From NCBI GenBank assembly GCA_023430045.1, contig JAEZCF010000119.1, positions 1 to 21,057 on the forward strand: a stretch of DNA of 21,057 bases, given 5' to 3'. The position numbers and the translations under genes are program-made. Below the pieces are notes generated by a model. It was not told the origin of the DNA. It saw only the letters and a program-made list of their open reading frames with translations, and did not search any database. Source of the DNA: Pseudomonadota bacterium (GTDB taxonomy: Bacteria; Pseudomonadota; Gammaproteobacteria; Xanthomonadales; Xanthomonadaceae). Shown here in pieces: positions 1-6,939 of this stretch. Every line of letters starts with the position of its first letter. Within the stretch, counting starts at the first letter, position 1.

Positions 1-20
1 CGATCTAGACGGAGCCCGTT

Positions 21-446
21 ATGGCTTTCAGTAGTGGTAACAGCGGCGGCCCCATGGCCGACATCAACGTTACGCCCCTCGTGGACGTGATGCTGGTGCT
101 GCTGATCATCTTCATCATCACGGCGCCTCTGATGTCCCACAAGGTCAAGGTCGAGCTGCCGGAGGCCAACCTGATCCAGGACCCGGACGACGCTGAAAAG
201 CGTTCGGGCCCGATCACGCTGGCGGTCAAGGAAGACGGAACGATTTACTGGAACGACGAGGAAATCGATCACGGGACCCTCGAGTCCCGCCTCGCGACCG
301 CAGCGCAGCAGACCCCGCAGCCGCCGCTGAACCTGCGTGGTGACCGCACCACCAAGATGCGCGTCATCAACGACCTGACCAAGGTCGCGCAGGAACAGGG
401 CATGCTGGACGTCGGCTTCGTCGCGACCAAAGAGAAGGGGCAGTAA
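21..446 (+). CDS. exbD: ExbD-type biopolymer transport protein, first copy
   Basis: ExbD is the inner-membrane partner of ExbB. Together they couple the proton gradient to TonB, which drives outer-membrane TonB-dependent receptors. The 141-residue product has the family layout: a short cytoplasmic N-terminus, one membrane helix at about residues 21-38 beginning PLVDVMLVLL, and a periplasmic domain. The helix aspartate D22 corresponds to the proton-conducting aspartate of ExbD. The start is set by GGAG at 11-14, six bases before the ATG. A TAG at 6-8 fits the end of an upstream gene, presumably exbB, but too little is present to call it. The next exbD starts three bases after this stop. Xanthomonas campestris is known to carry tonB-exbB-exbD1-exbD2, and this matches that arrangement. 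Two energised receptors lie further along this window. Confidence 0.95.
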   Translation: MAFSSGNSGGPMADINVTPLVDVMLVLLIIFIITAPLMSHKVKVELPEANLIQDPDDAEKRSGPITLAVKEDGTIYWNDEEIDHGTLESRLATAAQQTPQPPLNLRGDRTTKMRVINDLTKVAQEQGMLDVGFVATKEKGQ

Positions 447-449
447 GCC

Positions 450-863
450 ATGGCATTCAGTACTGGTGGTGGCAAGGGCCCCATGGCCGACATCAACGTC
501 ACGCCCCTCGTGGACGTGATGCTGGTTCTGCTGATCATCTTCATCGTGACCGCGCCGATCATGACGTACCCGATCGCCGTGGATCTGCCGCAGCGTGTGC
601 TCAACCCGCCGCCGGTGACGGTCGAACCGCCGCCGCCGATCGAGTTGCGCGTGGATGCGAGCAACCAGGTGTTCTGGAACAACAGCCCGGTGGCGGTATC
701 CGAACTGCAGCAGCGGATGGAACAGGAGGTCCAGCGTGACCCGACCAACCAGCCGGAACTGCGGATCGACGCCAGCCCGGATTCGGAGTACGACGTGATG
801 GCCAAGATCCTGGCCGGCGCGAAGAACGCCCAGATGAAGAAGATCGGTTTCGTACAGCAGTAA
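450..863 (+). CDS. exbD: ExbD-type biopolymer transport protein, second copy
   Basis: This is a second ExbD paralogue of 137 residues. It has the same N-terminal membrane helix with D22, but a clearly different periplasmic part with a proline-rich stretch (NPPPVTVEPPPP, about residues 52-63) that the first copy lacks. The ribosome site AGAAGGGG (431-440) lies inside the end of the first exbD, so the two are likely translated from one transcript. In Xanthomonas campestris exbD2 was reported as dispensable for iron uptake but needed for other traits, so a specialised role is plausible here; that is inference from the family. A strong terminator follows 36 bases after the stop, making this the last gene of the exb unit. 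Confidence 0.94.
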   Translation: MAFSTGGGKGPMADINVTPLVDVMLVLLIIFIVTAPIMTYPIAVDLPQRVLNPPPVTVEPPPPIELRVDASNQVFWNNSPVAVSELQQRMEQEVQRDPTNQPELRIDASPDSEYDVMAKILAGAKNAQMKKIGFVQQ

Positions 864-898
864 GCAGTACACGCAGTACTCAGTCATGACGCGACTGG

Positions 899-929
899 AA
901 AACGCCCCTGGAGACAGGGGCGTTTTTTT
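899..929 (+). terminator. Strong intrinsic terminator after exbD2
   Basis: A perfect 12-bp stem (AAAACGCCCCTG at 899-910 paired with CAGGGGCGTTTT at 915-926) encloses a GAGA tetraloop at 911-914 and runs into an unbroken T-tract ending at 929. It separates the exb unit from the cardiolipin synthase gene. Confidence 0.93.
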
Positions 930-977
930 ATGGCCGATGGATGAACGCTTTCATGGCCGGGCGGCTATCATCCGCCG

Positions 978-2438
978 ATGCTCGCCTTCTTCGATACGCT
1001 TGGCCATTGGCTGGACGCCACCCCTCAGCTGCGCACGTCGCTGCTGGTGGCCTATGTTCTCTACCTGCTTGGCCTGTCGGGCTGGATCATGCTCCAGAAG
1101 CGCGAGCCGGTGGCTACGCTCAGCTGGATTCTGTCGCTGGCCGCGCTACCTTGGATCGGGTTGTTCATCTACTACCTGTTCGGCCCCCAGAAGGTGAAGA
1201 GGCAGCGCTTGCGTCGCGGCCGGGCGCGCTCCGGCATGGAGCACTACAGCAGCGTCTGCCCGCCCGATGCCGACTGCACCGAGCTGGCCGCCATCGGCCA
1301 GGCGACGACCGGCCTGGCGCCCAGCAGCGCCACCGAAGTGGAGTGGCTGGTGGACGGCGCGGCCACCTACGATGCACTGCTGGAGGCCATTGGCCAGGCG
1401 CGCGATCATGTGCACCTGGAGTACTACATCTTCGAGCCTGACCACACCGGCACGATGGTCCGCGATGCGCTGGTGGATGCCGCGCGGCGTGGCGCGCAGG
1501 TGCGGCTGCTGCTGGATGCCGTGGGCGCGGCGAAGGTCCGCGCGCGTTTCCTCAGGCCGCTGCTGGATGCCGGCGCCGAGGTGATGTGGTTCCATCCCAG
1601 GCAGCTGCTGAAGCCCTTGAAGCGCCCCTGGCTGAACCTGCGCACGCATCGCAAGCTGGTGGTCATCGATGGGCAGGTCGCCTTTACCGGCGGCATAAAC
1701 ATCACCGACGAAGAAAACGAGCGCCGCGATCCGGATGCCTACCGCGACCTGCACATGCGGCTGCGTGGTCACGTGGTGCGCAGCCTGCAGCTGGTCTTCG
1801 TCGAAGACTGGCTGTATGCCAGCGGACAGGAGCCGGAACACCTGGAACTGGAGCGCCTGTGGCCCCGTGGAACACCGTCGCGCGCGGACGGTGCCATAGC
1901 CGCGCAGGTGCTGGTGTCCGGGCCGGATTCGGCATGGGAAACAATCCACCGGCTGCATGTGGCGGCCATCCAGGAAGCCCGGCACCGGGTCTGGCTGGTG
2001 ACGCCCTACTTCGTGCCCGGCGAAGCGGCGCGCATGGCCATCACCTCCGCGGCGCTGGGCGGGCTGGATGTGCGCCTGCTGGTACCGAAGGCCAGCGATT
2101 CCTGGTTCGTCACCCAGGCGGCGCGATCGTACTTCGACGAGCTGCTGCAGGCCGGGGTGAAGATCTACGAATACGGGCCGCGCATGCTGCATACCAAGGC
2201 CTTCATCGCCGATGACGATGTCTGCATCGTTGGTACCGCCAATTTCGACCACCGCAGTTTCCGGCTCAACTTCGAGCTGTCGATGATGCTGCGCGACCAT
2301 GGCCGCGTGGCCGAGCTGGCAGGCATCCTGGAGCACGAATTCGCCTGTGCCACGCGCGTCCACAACGACCGCAACCGTGCGTTGTGGACGCACCGCCTGC
2401 CCGAAGCCTTCGCACGCCTGGCCTCGCCGCTGCTGTAA
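978..2438 (+). CDS. cls: Cardiolipin synthase (phospholipase D superfamily)
   Basis: This membrane enzyme joins phosphatidylglycerol with a second phospholipid to make cardiolipin. The 486-residue product has two N-terminal membrane segments (about residues 19-39 and 46-68) followed by two phospholipase D half-domains. Each half carries a catalytic HKD motif: HRKLVVID starting at H224 with GGIN downstream, and HTKAFIADD starting at H405 with GTANFD downstream. Length and order match bacterial ClsA-type synthases. The ATG at 978 is the first in-frame start that retains the hydrophobic N-terminus; no strong ribosome site is visible ahead of it. The gene follows the exb terminator, so it probably has its own promoter in the short gap. 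pdxJ begins 42 bases after its stop. Confidence 0.95.
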   Translation: MLAFFDTLGHWLDATPQLRTSLLVAYVLYLLGLSGWIMLQKREPVATLSWILSLAALPWIGLFIYYLFGPQKVKRQRLRRGRARSGMEHYSSVCPPDADCTELAAIGQATTGLAPSSATEVEWLVDGAATYDALLEAIGQARDHVHLEYYIFEPDHTGTMVRDALVDAARRGAQVRLLLDAVGAAKVRARFLRPLLDAGAEVMWFHPRQLLKPLKRPWLNLRTHRKLVVIDGQVAFTGGINITDEENERRDPDAYRDLHMRLRGHVVRSLQLVFVEDWLYASGQEPEHLELERLWPRGTPSRADGAIAAQVLVSGPDSAWETIHRLHVAAIQEARHRVWLVTPYFVPGEAARMAITSAALGGLDVRLLVPKASDSWFVTQAARSYFDELLQAGVKIYEYGPRMLHTKAFIADDDVCIVGTANFDHRSFRLNFELSMMLRDHGRVAELAGILEHEFACATRVHNDRNRALWTHRLPEAFARLASPLL

Positions 2439-2480
2439 CGGCGGCGCTACACTGCGCGCCTGCCAACACGCCTTACCGTC

Positions 2481-3224
2481 ATGACCTGCCTGAGCGTCAA
2501 CGTCAACAAGATCGCCGTGCTGCGCAATTCGCGCGGGGGTGGCGAACCGGATGTCCTTCGCGCGGCCCGGGCCTGCCTGCAGGCGGGTGCGCACGGCATC
2601 ACCGTGCACCCGCGGCCGGACCGCCGGCACATCACCGCCGAGGACGTGTTCGCCCTGTCGGCGCTGACGCGCGACAGGGGCGTGGAGTTCAACATCGAAG
2701 GCAACCCCTTCGCCGCGCCGCGTGACGGATATCCGGGCCTACTGCCGTTGTGCGACGCCACCCGCCCTGCGCAGGCCACCCTGGTGCCTGATGGCGACGG
2801 TCAGCTGACGTCCGACCATGGCTTTGATTTCGAACGCGATGCCGGGCGCCTGCGTCCGTTGGTGGCGGACCTGAAGGCGATGGGATGCCGGGTAAGCCTG
2901 TTCGTGGACGCCGGCAACCCGCACCTTGAAATGGCCGCAACGGTCGGGGCGGATCGCGTCGAGCTTTACACCGGGCCCTACGCCGAGGCCCATGCATCCG
3001 GGGATGCGTCCGTGATGCTGGCCCTGTTCGCCGACGCCGCGCGCCGCGCACAGGCAGTGGGTCTGGGCGTGAATGCCGGGCACGATCTTTCCCAGGCCAA
3101 CCTGAGGGCGTTCCTGCAGGCGGTGCCCGACGTGCAGGAAGTGTCCATCGGCCATGCGTTGATCAGCGAAGCGCTGTATGACGGACTGGATGCGACCGTC
3201 AAAGGTTATCTCGCACTGCTGTGA
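2481..3224 (+). CDS. pdxJ: Pyridoxine 5'-phosphate synthase
   Basis: PdxJ condenses 1-deoxyxylulose 5-phosphate with 3-amino-2-oxopropyl phosphate to give pyridoxine 5'-phosphate, the last ring-forming step of the DXP-dependent vitamin B6 pathway. The 247-residue product shows the family motifs: LSVNVNKIAVLRNSRGG at the N-terminus, ITVHPRPDRRHIT around residues 40-52, FNIEGNPF around 70-77 (E73 in the place of the E. coli catalytic glutamate), and GVNAGHDLSQANL near the C-terminus with the phosphate/loop histidine. The second and third motifs are the P-R-P and N-I-E-G variants rather than the E. coli spelling. The gene lies close behind cls on the same strand. PdxJ feeds pyridoxal phosphate to enzymes such as the aminotransferase later in this window. 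Confidence 0.95.
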   Translation: MTCLSVNVNKIAVLRNSRGGGEPDVLRAARACLQAGAHGITVHPRPDRRHITAEDVFALSALTRDRGVEFNIEGNPFAAPRDGYPGLLPLCDATRPAQATLVPDGDGQLTSDHGFDFERDAGRLRPLVADLKAMGCRVSLFVDAGNPHLEMAATVGADRVELYTGPYAEAHASGDASVMLALFADAARRAQAVGLGVNAGHDLSQANLRAFLQAVPDVQEVSIGHALISEALYDGLDATVKGYLALL

Positions 3225-3250
3225 GCGCAGGAGACCAGCTGGCGCGGCCG

Positions 3251-3283
3251 AGGCCCGGCATCACTCCGTCATCAGCCGGGCCT
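3251..3283 (+). terminator. Possible hairpin terminator after pdxJ
   Basis: A 9-bp perfect inverted repeat (AGGCCCGGC at 3251-3259, GCCGGGCCT at 3275-3283) with a 15-base loop lies 26 bases after the pdxJ stop. No T-tract follows, so termination is uncertain. It may be a weak or factor-assisted terminator. Confidence 0.35.
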
Positions 3284-3359
3284 GAACAATACAGCCTGGG
3301 CGAGGCGGCCCCGCACGGGTGTCGCAGGTCCTGAGACGCCAGTGCCCTACCCTGCATCG

Positions 3360-4451
3360 ATGGGTATTGCGATCAAGGGCCGCGGCTCGACCTCCCATCT
3401 GGCAGGTCGCTTTGAATCCACCGTCAGCGAAGCGGTGGACGATGGCTGGAGTGTGGACGAAAGCGAAGAGTTCGCGCAGGCGCGTCTGCGCACCGAGGTG
3501 CGGGCCGAAACCGCACGCAGCATCATCACCCGCAACACATCGCCGGACGTGGGCTTCAGCCAGTCGGTGAATCCGTATCGCGGCTGCGAACATGGATGCT
3601 CCTACTGCTTCGCGCGTCCCTCCCATGCCTATCTGAACCTGTCTCCCGGACTGGATTTCGAGACCCGGCTGTTCGCCAAGATCAACGCGCCGCAGCTGCT
3701 GCGCAGGGAACTGTCGCGTCCCGGCTATGTGCCGCAGCCGATCGCACTGGGCATCAATACCGATGCCTACCAGCCGATCGAGCGCAAGTTCAAGCTTACC
3801 CGGCAGCTGATCGAGGTGATGCTGGAAACCCGGCATCCGTTCTCGCTCATCACCAAGAATGCGTTGGTGGAACGCGATATCGACCTGCTCGTACCGCTGG
3901 CGGAGCAGAACCTGGTCAGCGTGCATTTTTCGGTGACGTCGCTGGATCCCCATCTGTCGGCACGGCTTGAGCCGCGCGCAGCGGCACCGCATGCACGCCT
4001 GCGCGCCATGCGCCACCTGCATGATGCCGGTATTCCGGTGGGCGTGATGGTGGCGCCAGTGATTCCGTGGATCAACGATGCCGAGCTGGAGGCCGTGCTG
4101 GAAGCCGCGCGGGATGCCGGCGCACGCAGTGCCGGCTATGTGCTGCTGCGCCTGCCGCTGGAGGTGGCACCCTTGTTCCGCGACTGGCTTCAGACCCACC
4201 ATCCGGACCGCGCCGCCCACGTGATGAGCACCGTCCAGCAGCTGCGCGGCGGCAAGGATTACGACAGCCGGTTCGGTACCCGCATGCGCGGCCAGGGGGC
4301 CTATGCGGATCTGCTGGCCAACCGTTTCCGGCTCGCGCGCAGGCGGCTGGGCTTCGATGCGCAGAACAGCCACTGGCCGAAACTGGACTGCAGCCGCTTC
4401 CTGCGGCCGGCCCCGCCGCGCGAGGAATCGCCGCAGGGCAGCCTGTTCTAG
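3360..4451 (+). CDS. PA0069-family radical SAM protein
   Basis: The protein has a CX3CX2C cluster (C76, C80, C83 in NPYRGCEHGCSYCF) that would hold the radical SAM [4Fe-4S] cluster. It is followed by a TIM-barrel-like region with LGINTDAYQPIE, PFSLITKNALVERDID and VHFSVTSLDP, and a C-terminal part with GTRMRGQGAYADLLANRF. This is the pattern of the PA0069/Rv2578c-like group, related in sequence to spore photoproduct lyase-type radical SAM proteins; the substrate is not established. I chose the ATG at 3360 (363 residues, starting MGIAIKGRGS), which fits the conserved IKGRGS start. An in-frame GTG at 3342 would add six residues, and neither has a clear ribosome site. It is separated from pdxJ by about 135 bases and a hairpin, so it is probably transcribed separately. 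Confidence 0.9.
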   Translation: MGIAIKGRGSTSHLAGRFESTVSEAVDDGWSVDESEEFAQARLRTEVRAETARSIITRNTSPDVGFSQSVNPYRGCEHGCSYCFARPSHAYLNLSPGLDFETRLFAKINAPQLLRRELSRPGYVPQPIALGINTDAYQPIERKFKLTRQLIEVMLETRHPFSLITKNALVERDIDLLVPLAEQNLVSVHFSVTSLDPHLSARLEPRAAAPHARLRAMRHLHDAGIPVGVMVAPVIPWINDAELEAVLEAARDAGARSAGYVLLRLPLEVAPLFRDWLQTHHPDRAAHVMSTVQQLRGGKDYDSRFGTRMRGQGAYADLLANRFRLARRRLGFDAQNSHWPKLDCSRFLRPAPPREESPQGSLF

Positions 4452-4705
4452 CCAGGCTGCGCCGATTGAAGGACGGCCATGGAGACGGTGCCAATCGGTG
4501 CGGTTGTCCTCGCGGAACGTATGAGCGATTTCTGAAAGATGCCTGCGTGTTACTGCCCCACCATGGTGCCGTGCATCAGCAGGAACCTACGTTCATCACC
4601 TCGTCGATAGTGAATCGCCGCCGGGCCCCGGTTGATCTACCGGGGCGGGAACTGCCTGATGCGTCGTCATCCTCTCCTTCCCGGGCGTCCAGACTCAGGC
4701 CCGCC
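4452..4705. other. Low-coding intergenic stretch with one hairpin
   Basis: No convincing gene is visible between the radical SAM stop and 4706. The reading frames here lack the codon pattern of the neighbours. An 8-bp inverted repeat (GCCCCGGT at 4625-4632, ACCGGGGC at 4639-4646, loop TGATCT) lies about 60 bases before the possible small membrane gene. It could belong to that gene's leader or to a dispersed repeat; I cannot tell which. Confidence 0.4.
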
Positions 4706-4927
4706 ATGGGAAAGGTGGCCACGTGTGCGTCCAGCGCCCGGGAAGGGAGGACCTATCAATGGCTGCTCGTCGGATTCTTCCTGGCGACTGCCTTGCGGAT
4801 GCTGCTCATCTTCATGGAAGACGTGGTGTTCGGGCCCTGCCGGGTGGTGGATGGGCTGGGTTTTCTGGCGCTTGCCGTGCTGTCCGCAGGCCTGGGCATC
4901 GCCCGGATCAGGAAACGGCGGAAGTGA
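4706..4927 (+). CDS. Possible small two-helix membrane protein
   Basis: This 73-residue open frame begins with ATG and encodes two hydrophobic stretches: WLLVGFFLATALRMLLIF at about residues 19-36 and GLGFLALAVLSAGLGIA at about 50-66. They are joined by a short acidic loop, and the protein ends in the basic tail RIRKRRK, a normal positive-inside arrangement. I do not recognise a family. The ribosome site ahead of 4706 is poor. A good-looking GGAAGGGAGG (4741-4750) instead precedes an ATG at 4759 in another frame whose product looks unlike a real protein. The start is therefore uncertain and the frame could be shorter or spurious. It converges with the dioxygenase gene, whose stop lies 28 bases away. 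Confidence 0.4.
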   Translation: MGKVATCASSAREGRTYQWLLVGFFLATALRMLLIFMEDVVFGPCRVVDGLGFLALAVLSAGLGIARIRKRRK

Positions 4928-4954
4928 CCGCGCGACGCCTGGCGCGTGTCCGCG

Positions 4955-5662
4955 TCAGCCCCCGAACAGCGTCCCGGCGGACTGGAACAGGATCCAGCTG
5001 GTGGCGATGAACTTGTCGCCGCCCTGTGGACGGTTGCCCCTGTGCGTATGCGTGAAGGCGGTCGGCGCGATCAGCAGGCTGCCGGTACGCGGCGCGATCT
5101 TCCGCTCCTGGAACAGGAACTCGGTTTCCCCCTGCTCGAAATCATCGTTGAGATACAGCGTCCACAGCAGGTGGCGATGCAGGGTTTCGGCCTGCGCGTC
5201 CCTCGGATAGAGCTCGCAATGCCAATAGGGGTAACCACCCTCGCCGGCTTCATACCACTGCAGGTTGATCGCGCCGGGACGCAGGCAGGTGCGCGCCAGA
5301 TCCGACAACGCGGCGGCTTCCATCAGCGGGAAGTCCTCGGCCGTCAGCCGCTTCGGCTGCCCGTTGCTGTCCTGCACCTGCAACATCAGCGGGGCGATCA
5401 ATGCCTGTGGATAACGGCGTAGATAACTTAAAAGGCCGCTGAAAACGGCTTGCTGCAGCAGGTTTTCCACGTCACCCCAGCCCGCCAGGCTGCTGATGCG
5501 CAGATCCTTGCTGCGCTTGAGTTCCGGGTATATTCCGCTGCCCACCGCACCGGGTTGCAGGCGGTCACTTGCGCGCAACCGCGTCACGATCGCCGCGCAC
5601 ACCTCCGCCGGTACCGCGTTGTGGATCACTTCGATGAAATCGACCGGTTCCTGCGCGTGCAT
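4955..5662 (-). CDS. Fe(II)/2-oxoglutarate-dependent dioxygenase, prolyl-4-hydroxylase-like
   Basis: The 235-residue product resembles the double-stranded beta-helix domain of prolyl-4-hydroxylase-like 2OG-Fe(II) oxygenases. The C-terminal half shows the facial triad in order: YPYWHCE with H148 and E150, then TAFTHTHRG with H205 or H207, then K217 in GGDKFIATSW as the likely 2-oxoglutarate carboxylate binder. The spacing and the TLYLNDDFEQGETEF stretch before the distal histidine are typical of the fold. The proximal motif reads HxE, not the commoner HxD. The substrate is unknown; relatives hydroxylate proline residues or small molecules. The start at 5662 is the only reasonable ATG. The gene runs in the same direction as fbp but 142 bases downstream with a hairpin between, so co-transcription is uncertain. 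Confidence 0.85.
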   Translation of the reverse strand: MHAQEPVDFIEVIHNAVPAEVCAAIVTRLRASDRLQPGAVGSGIYPELKRSKDLRISSLAGWGDVENLLQQAVFSGLLSYLRRYPQALIAPLMLQVQDSNGQPKRLTAEDFPLMEAAALSDLARTCLRPGAINLQWYEAGEGGYPYWHCELYPRDAQAETLHRHLLWTLYLNDDFEQGETEFLFQERKIAPRTGSLLIAPTAFTHTHRGNRPQGGDKFIATSWILFQSAGTLFGG

Positions 5663-5753
5663 GCATGCATCCTTCGCCAGCGTGGCCTTCGATGGTGCCC
5701 ACTGGCGATGGCGATGTCACGCCATGGGCACGCGGTATCCGGGCCGTGCATGA

Positions 5754-5787
5754 GCATCCCGTCCACCGTGCGGAGCGTGCGGGATGC
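5754..5787 (-). terminator. Possible hairpin downstream of fbp
   Basis: An 8-bp inverted repeat (GCATCCCG at 5754-5761, CGGGATGC at 5780-5787) with an 18-base loop lies just after the fbp stop on the minus strand. There is no T-tract, so it is a weak terminator candidate or an attenuating hairpin before the dioxygenase gene. Confidence 0.3.
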
Positions 5788-5804
5788 GTCGATCCAGGTC
5801 GATG

Positions 5805-6824
5805 TCAGCCGGCGTTGTCGAGGTCGTGCTGGCGGTGGTAACGCTCGGCTTCAGCGACTTCCTCGCGTGAGCCGAGAAACACCGGCACGCGCTGGTGCAG
5901 CTGTTCGGGCTGGATGTCGAGAATGTGCGCGCGCCCCGTGGACGCGGCACCGCCGGCCTGCTCCACCAGCAGGCCCATCGGATTGGCTTCATACATCAGG
6001 CGCAGCTTGCCGGCCTTGGACGGATCCTTCCTGTCCCACGGATAGATGAAGATGCCGCCGCGGGTCAGGATACGGTGCACGTCGGCGACCATGCTGGCGA
6101 TCCAGCGCATGTTGAAGTCCTTGCCGCGCGCGCCCTCCTTGCCGGCCAGCAGGTCCTGCACGTAGGCCTGCATCGGCGCTTCCCAGTGCCGCTGGTTGGA
6201 CATGTTGATGGCGAATTCCTGCGTGGCCGCCGGAATCTGCATGTTCGGCGTGGTCAGCACGAACTCGCCCTTCTCGCGGTCCAGGGTGAAGGCGTGCGTG
6301 CCGTGACCGACAGTGAGCACCATCTGCGTGCTGGGCCCATAGATGCAGTAGCCGGCGGCGATCTGGCGGGTACCGGCCTGCAGGAAACTTTCATCGCTCG
6401 GGCATTCCACGTCCTTCGGGCAGCGCAGCACCGAGAAGATCGTGCCGACCGAGACATTGACGTCGATGTTGGAGCTGCCATCGAGGGGATCGAACAGGAG
6501 CAGGAAATCTCCACGCGGGTAGATGTCCGGCACCGGCTGGCAGTGGTCCATTTCCTCGGATGCGCACGCGGCCAGGTGGCCGCCCCAGGCATTGGCTTCG
6601 AGCAGGATCTCGTTGCTGATCACATCCAGTTTCTTCTGTGCCTCGCCCTGCACGTTGCCGGTGCCGGCATCGCCCAGCACGCCACCCAGGGCGCCCTTGC
6701 TGACGGCGATGGAAATGCTGGTGCAGGCACGGCCCACGACGGCGATCAGCTGGCGCAGGTCCGCATTGATGCGGCCAGCGTGCTGTTCCTGGATGAGAAA
6801 CCGGGTCAACGACGTGCGGGACAT
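5805..6824 (-). CDS. fbp: Fructose-1,6-bisphosphatase, class I
   Basis: This cytoplasmic enzyme hydrolyses fructose 1,6-bisphosphate to fructose 6-phosphate, the committed step of gluconeogenesis. The 339-residue product has the class I features: metal ligands in ASEE (E90, E91), the signature FDPLDGSSNIDVN with D112 and D115, and the substrate-binding segment GGIFIYPWDRKDPSKAGKLRLMYEANPM near the C-terminus. Length is normal and the frame is intact. The ATG at 6824 matches the expected N-terminus, although the ribosome site is weak. A strong hairpin with a T-tract lies upstream on the minus strand, so transcription from the aminotransferase gene should largely stop there and fbp should have its own promoter between about 6825 and 6880. 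It would support growth on amino acids or on uronates that enter below hexose phosphates. Confidence 0.97.
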   Translation of the reverse strand: MSRTSLTRFLIQEQHAGRINADLRQLIAVVGRACTSISIAVSKGALGGVLGDAGTGNVQGEAQKKLDVISNEILLEANAWGGHLAACASEEMDHCQPVPDIYPRGDFLLLFDPLDGSSNIDVNVSVGTIFSVLRCPKDVECPSDESFLQAGTRQIAAGYCIYGPSTQMVLTVGHGTHAFTLDREKGEFVLTTPNMQIPAATQEFAINMSNQRHWEAPMQAYVQDLLAGKEGARGKDFNMRWIASMVADVHRILTRGGIFIYPWDRKDPSKAGKLRLMYEANPMGLLVEQAGGAASTGRAHILDIQPEQLHQRVPVFLGSREEVAEAERYHRQHDLDNAG

Positions 6825-6877
6825 GGACAGACAGGCCTCGAGCGACAGGAAGAAACGCCTATTGTCGCCGCCCCGAC

Positions 6878-6932
6878 AAAAAAAGGGGGACGGAGGTGGT
6901 TAATGGAAATTAACCACCTCCGTCCCCCTTTT
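6878..6932 (-). terminator. Perfect 24-bp inverted repeat with T-tract, terminator of tyrB
   Basis: Arms at 6881-6904 and 6909-6932 are exact reverse complements over 24 bases around a GGAA loop. Read on the minus strand, the stem follows the aminotransferase stop by only a few bases and ends in seven Ts (6878-6884 on the complement), a textbook intrinsic terminator. Read on the plus strand it ends in four Ts. The stem is much longer and more perfect than termination needs, with a GGGGGACGGAGG core. I associate that style with dispersed palindromes in Stenotrophomonas and Xanthomonas genomes, so it may be a repeat-family member. Confidence 0.85.
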
Positions 6933-6939
6933 GTGGGGG

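Noticed and set aside
1146..2630. 494-codon minus-strand frame
   Set aside because: It is antisense to cls and the start of pdxJ, both of which have intact catalytic motifs; the product is H/Q/R-rich with no family features.
4759..5010. Plus-strand frame with a good Shine-Dalgarno-like sequence before ATG 4759
   Set aside because: The product is arginine/alanine/glycine-rich without structure and runs into the convergent dioxygenase gene.
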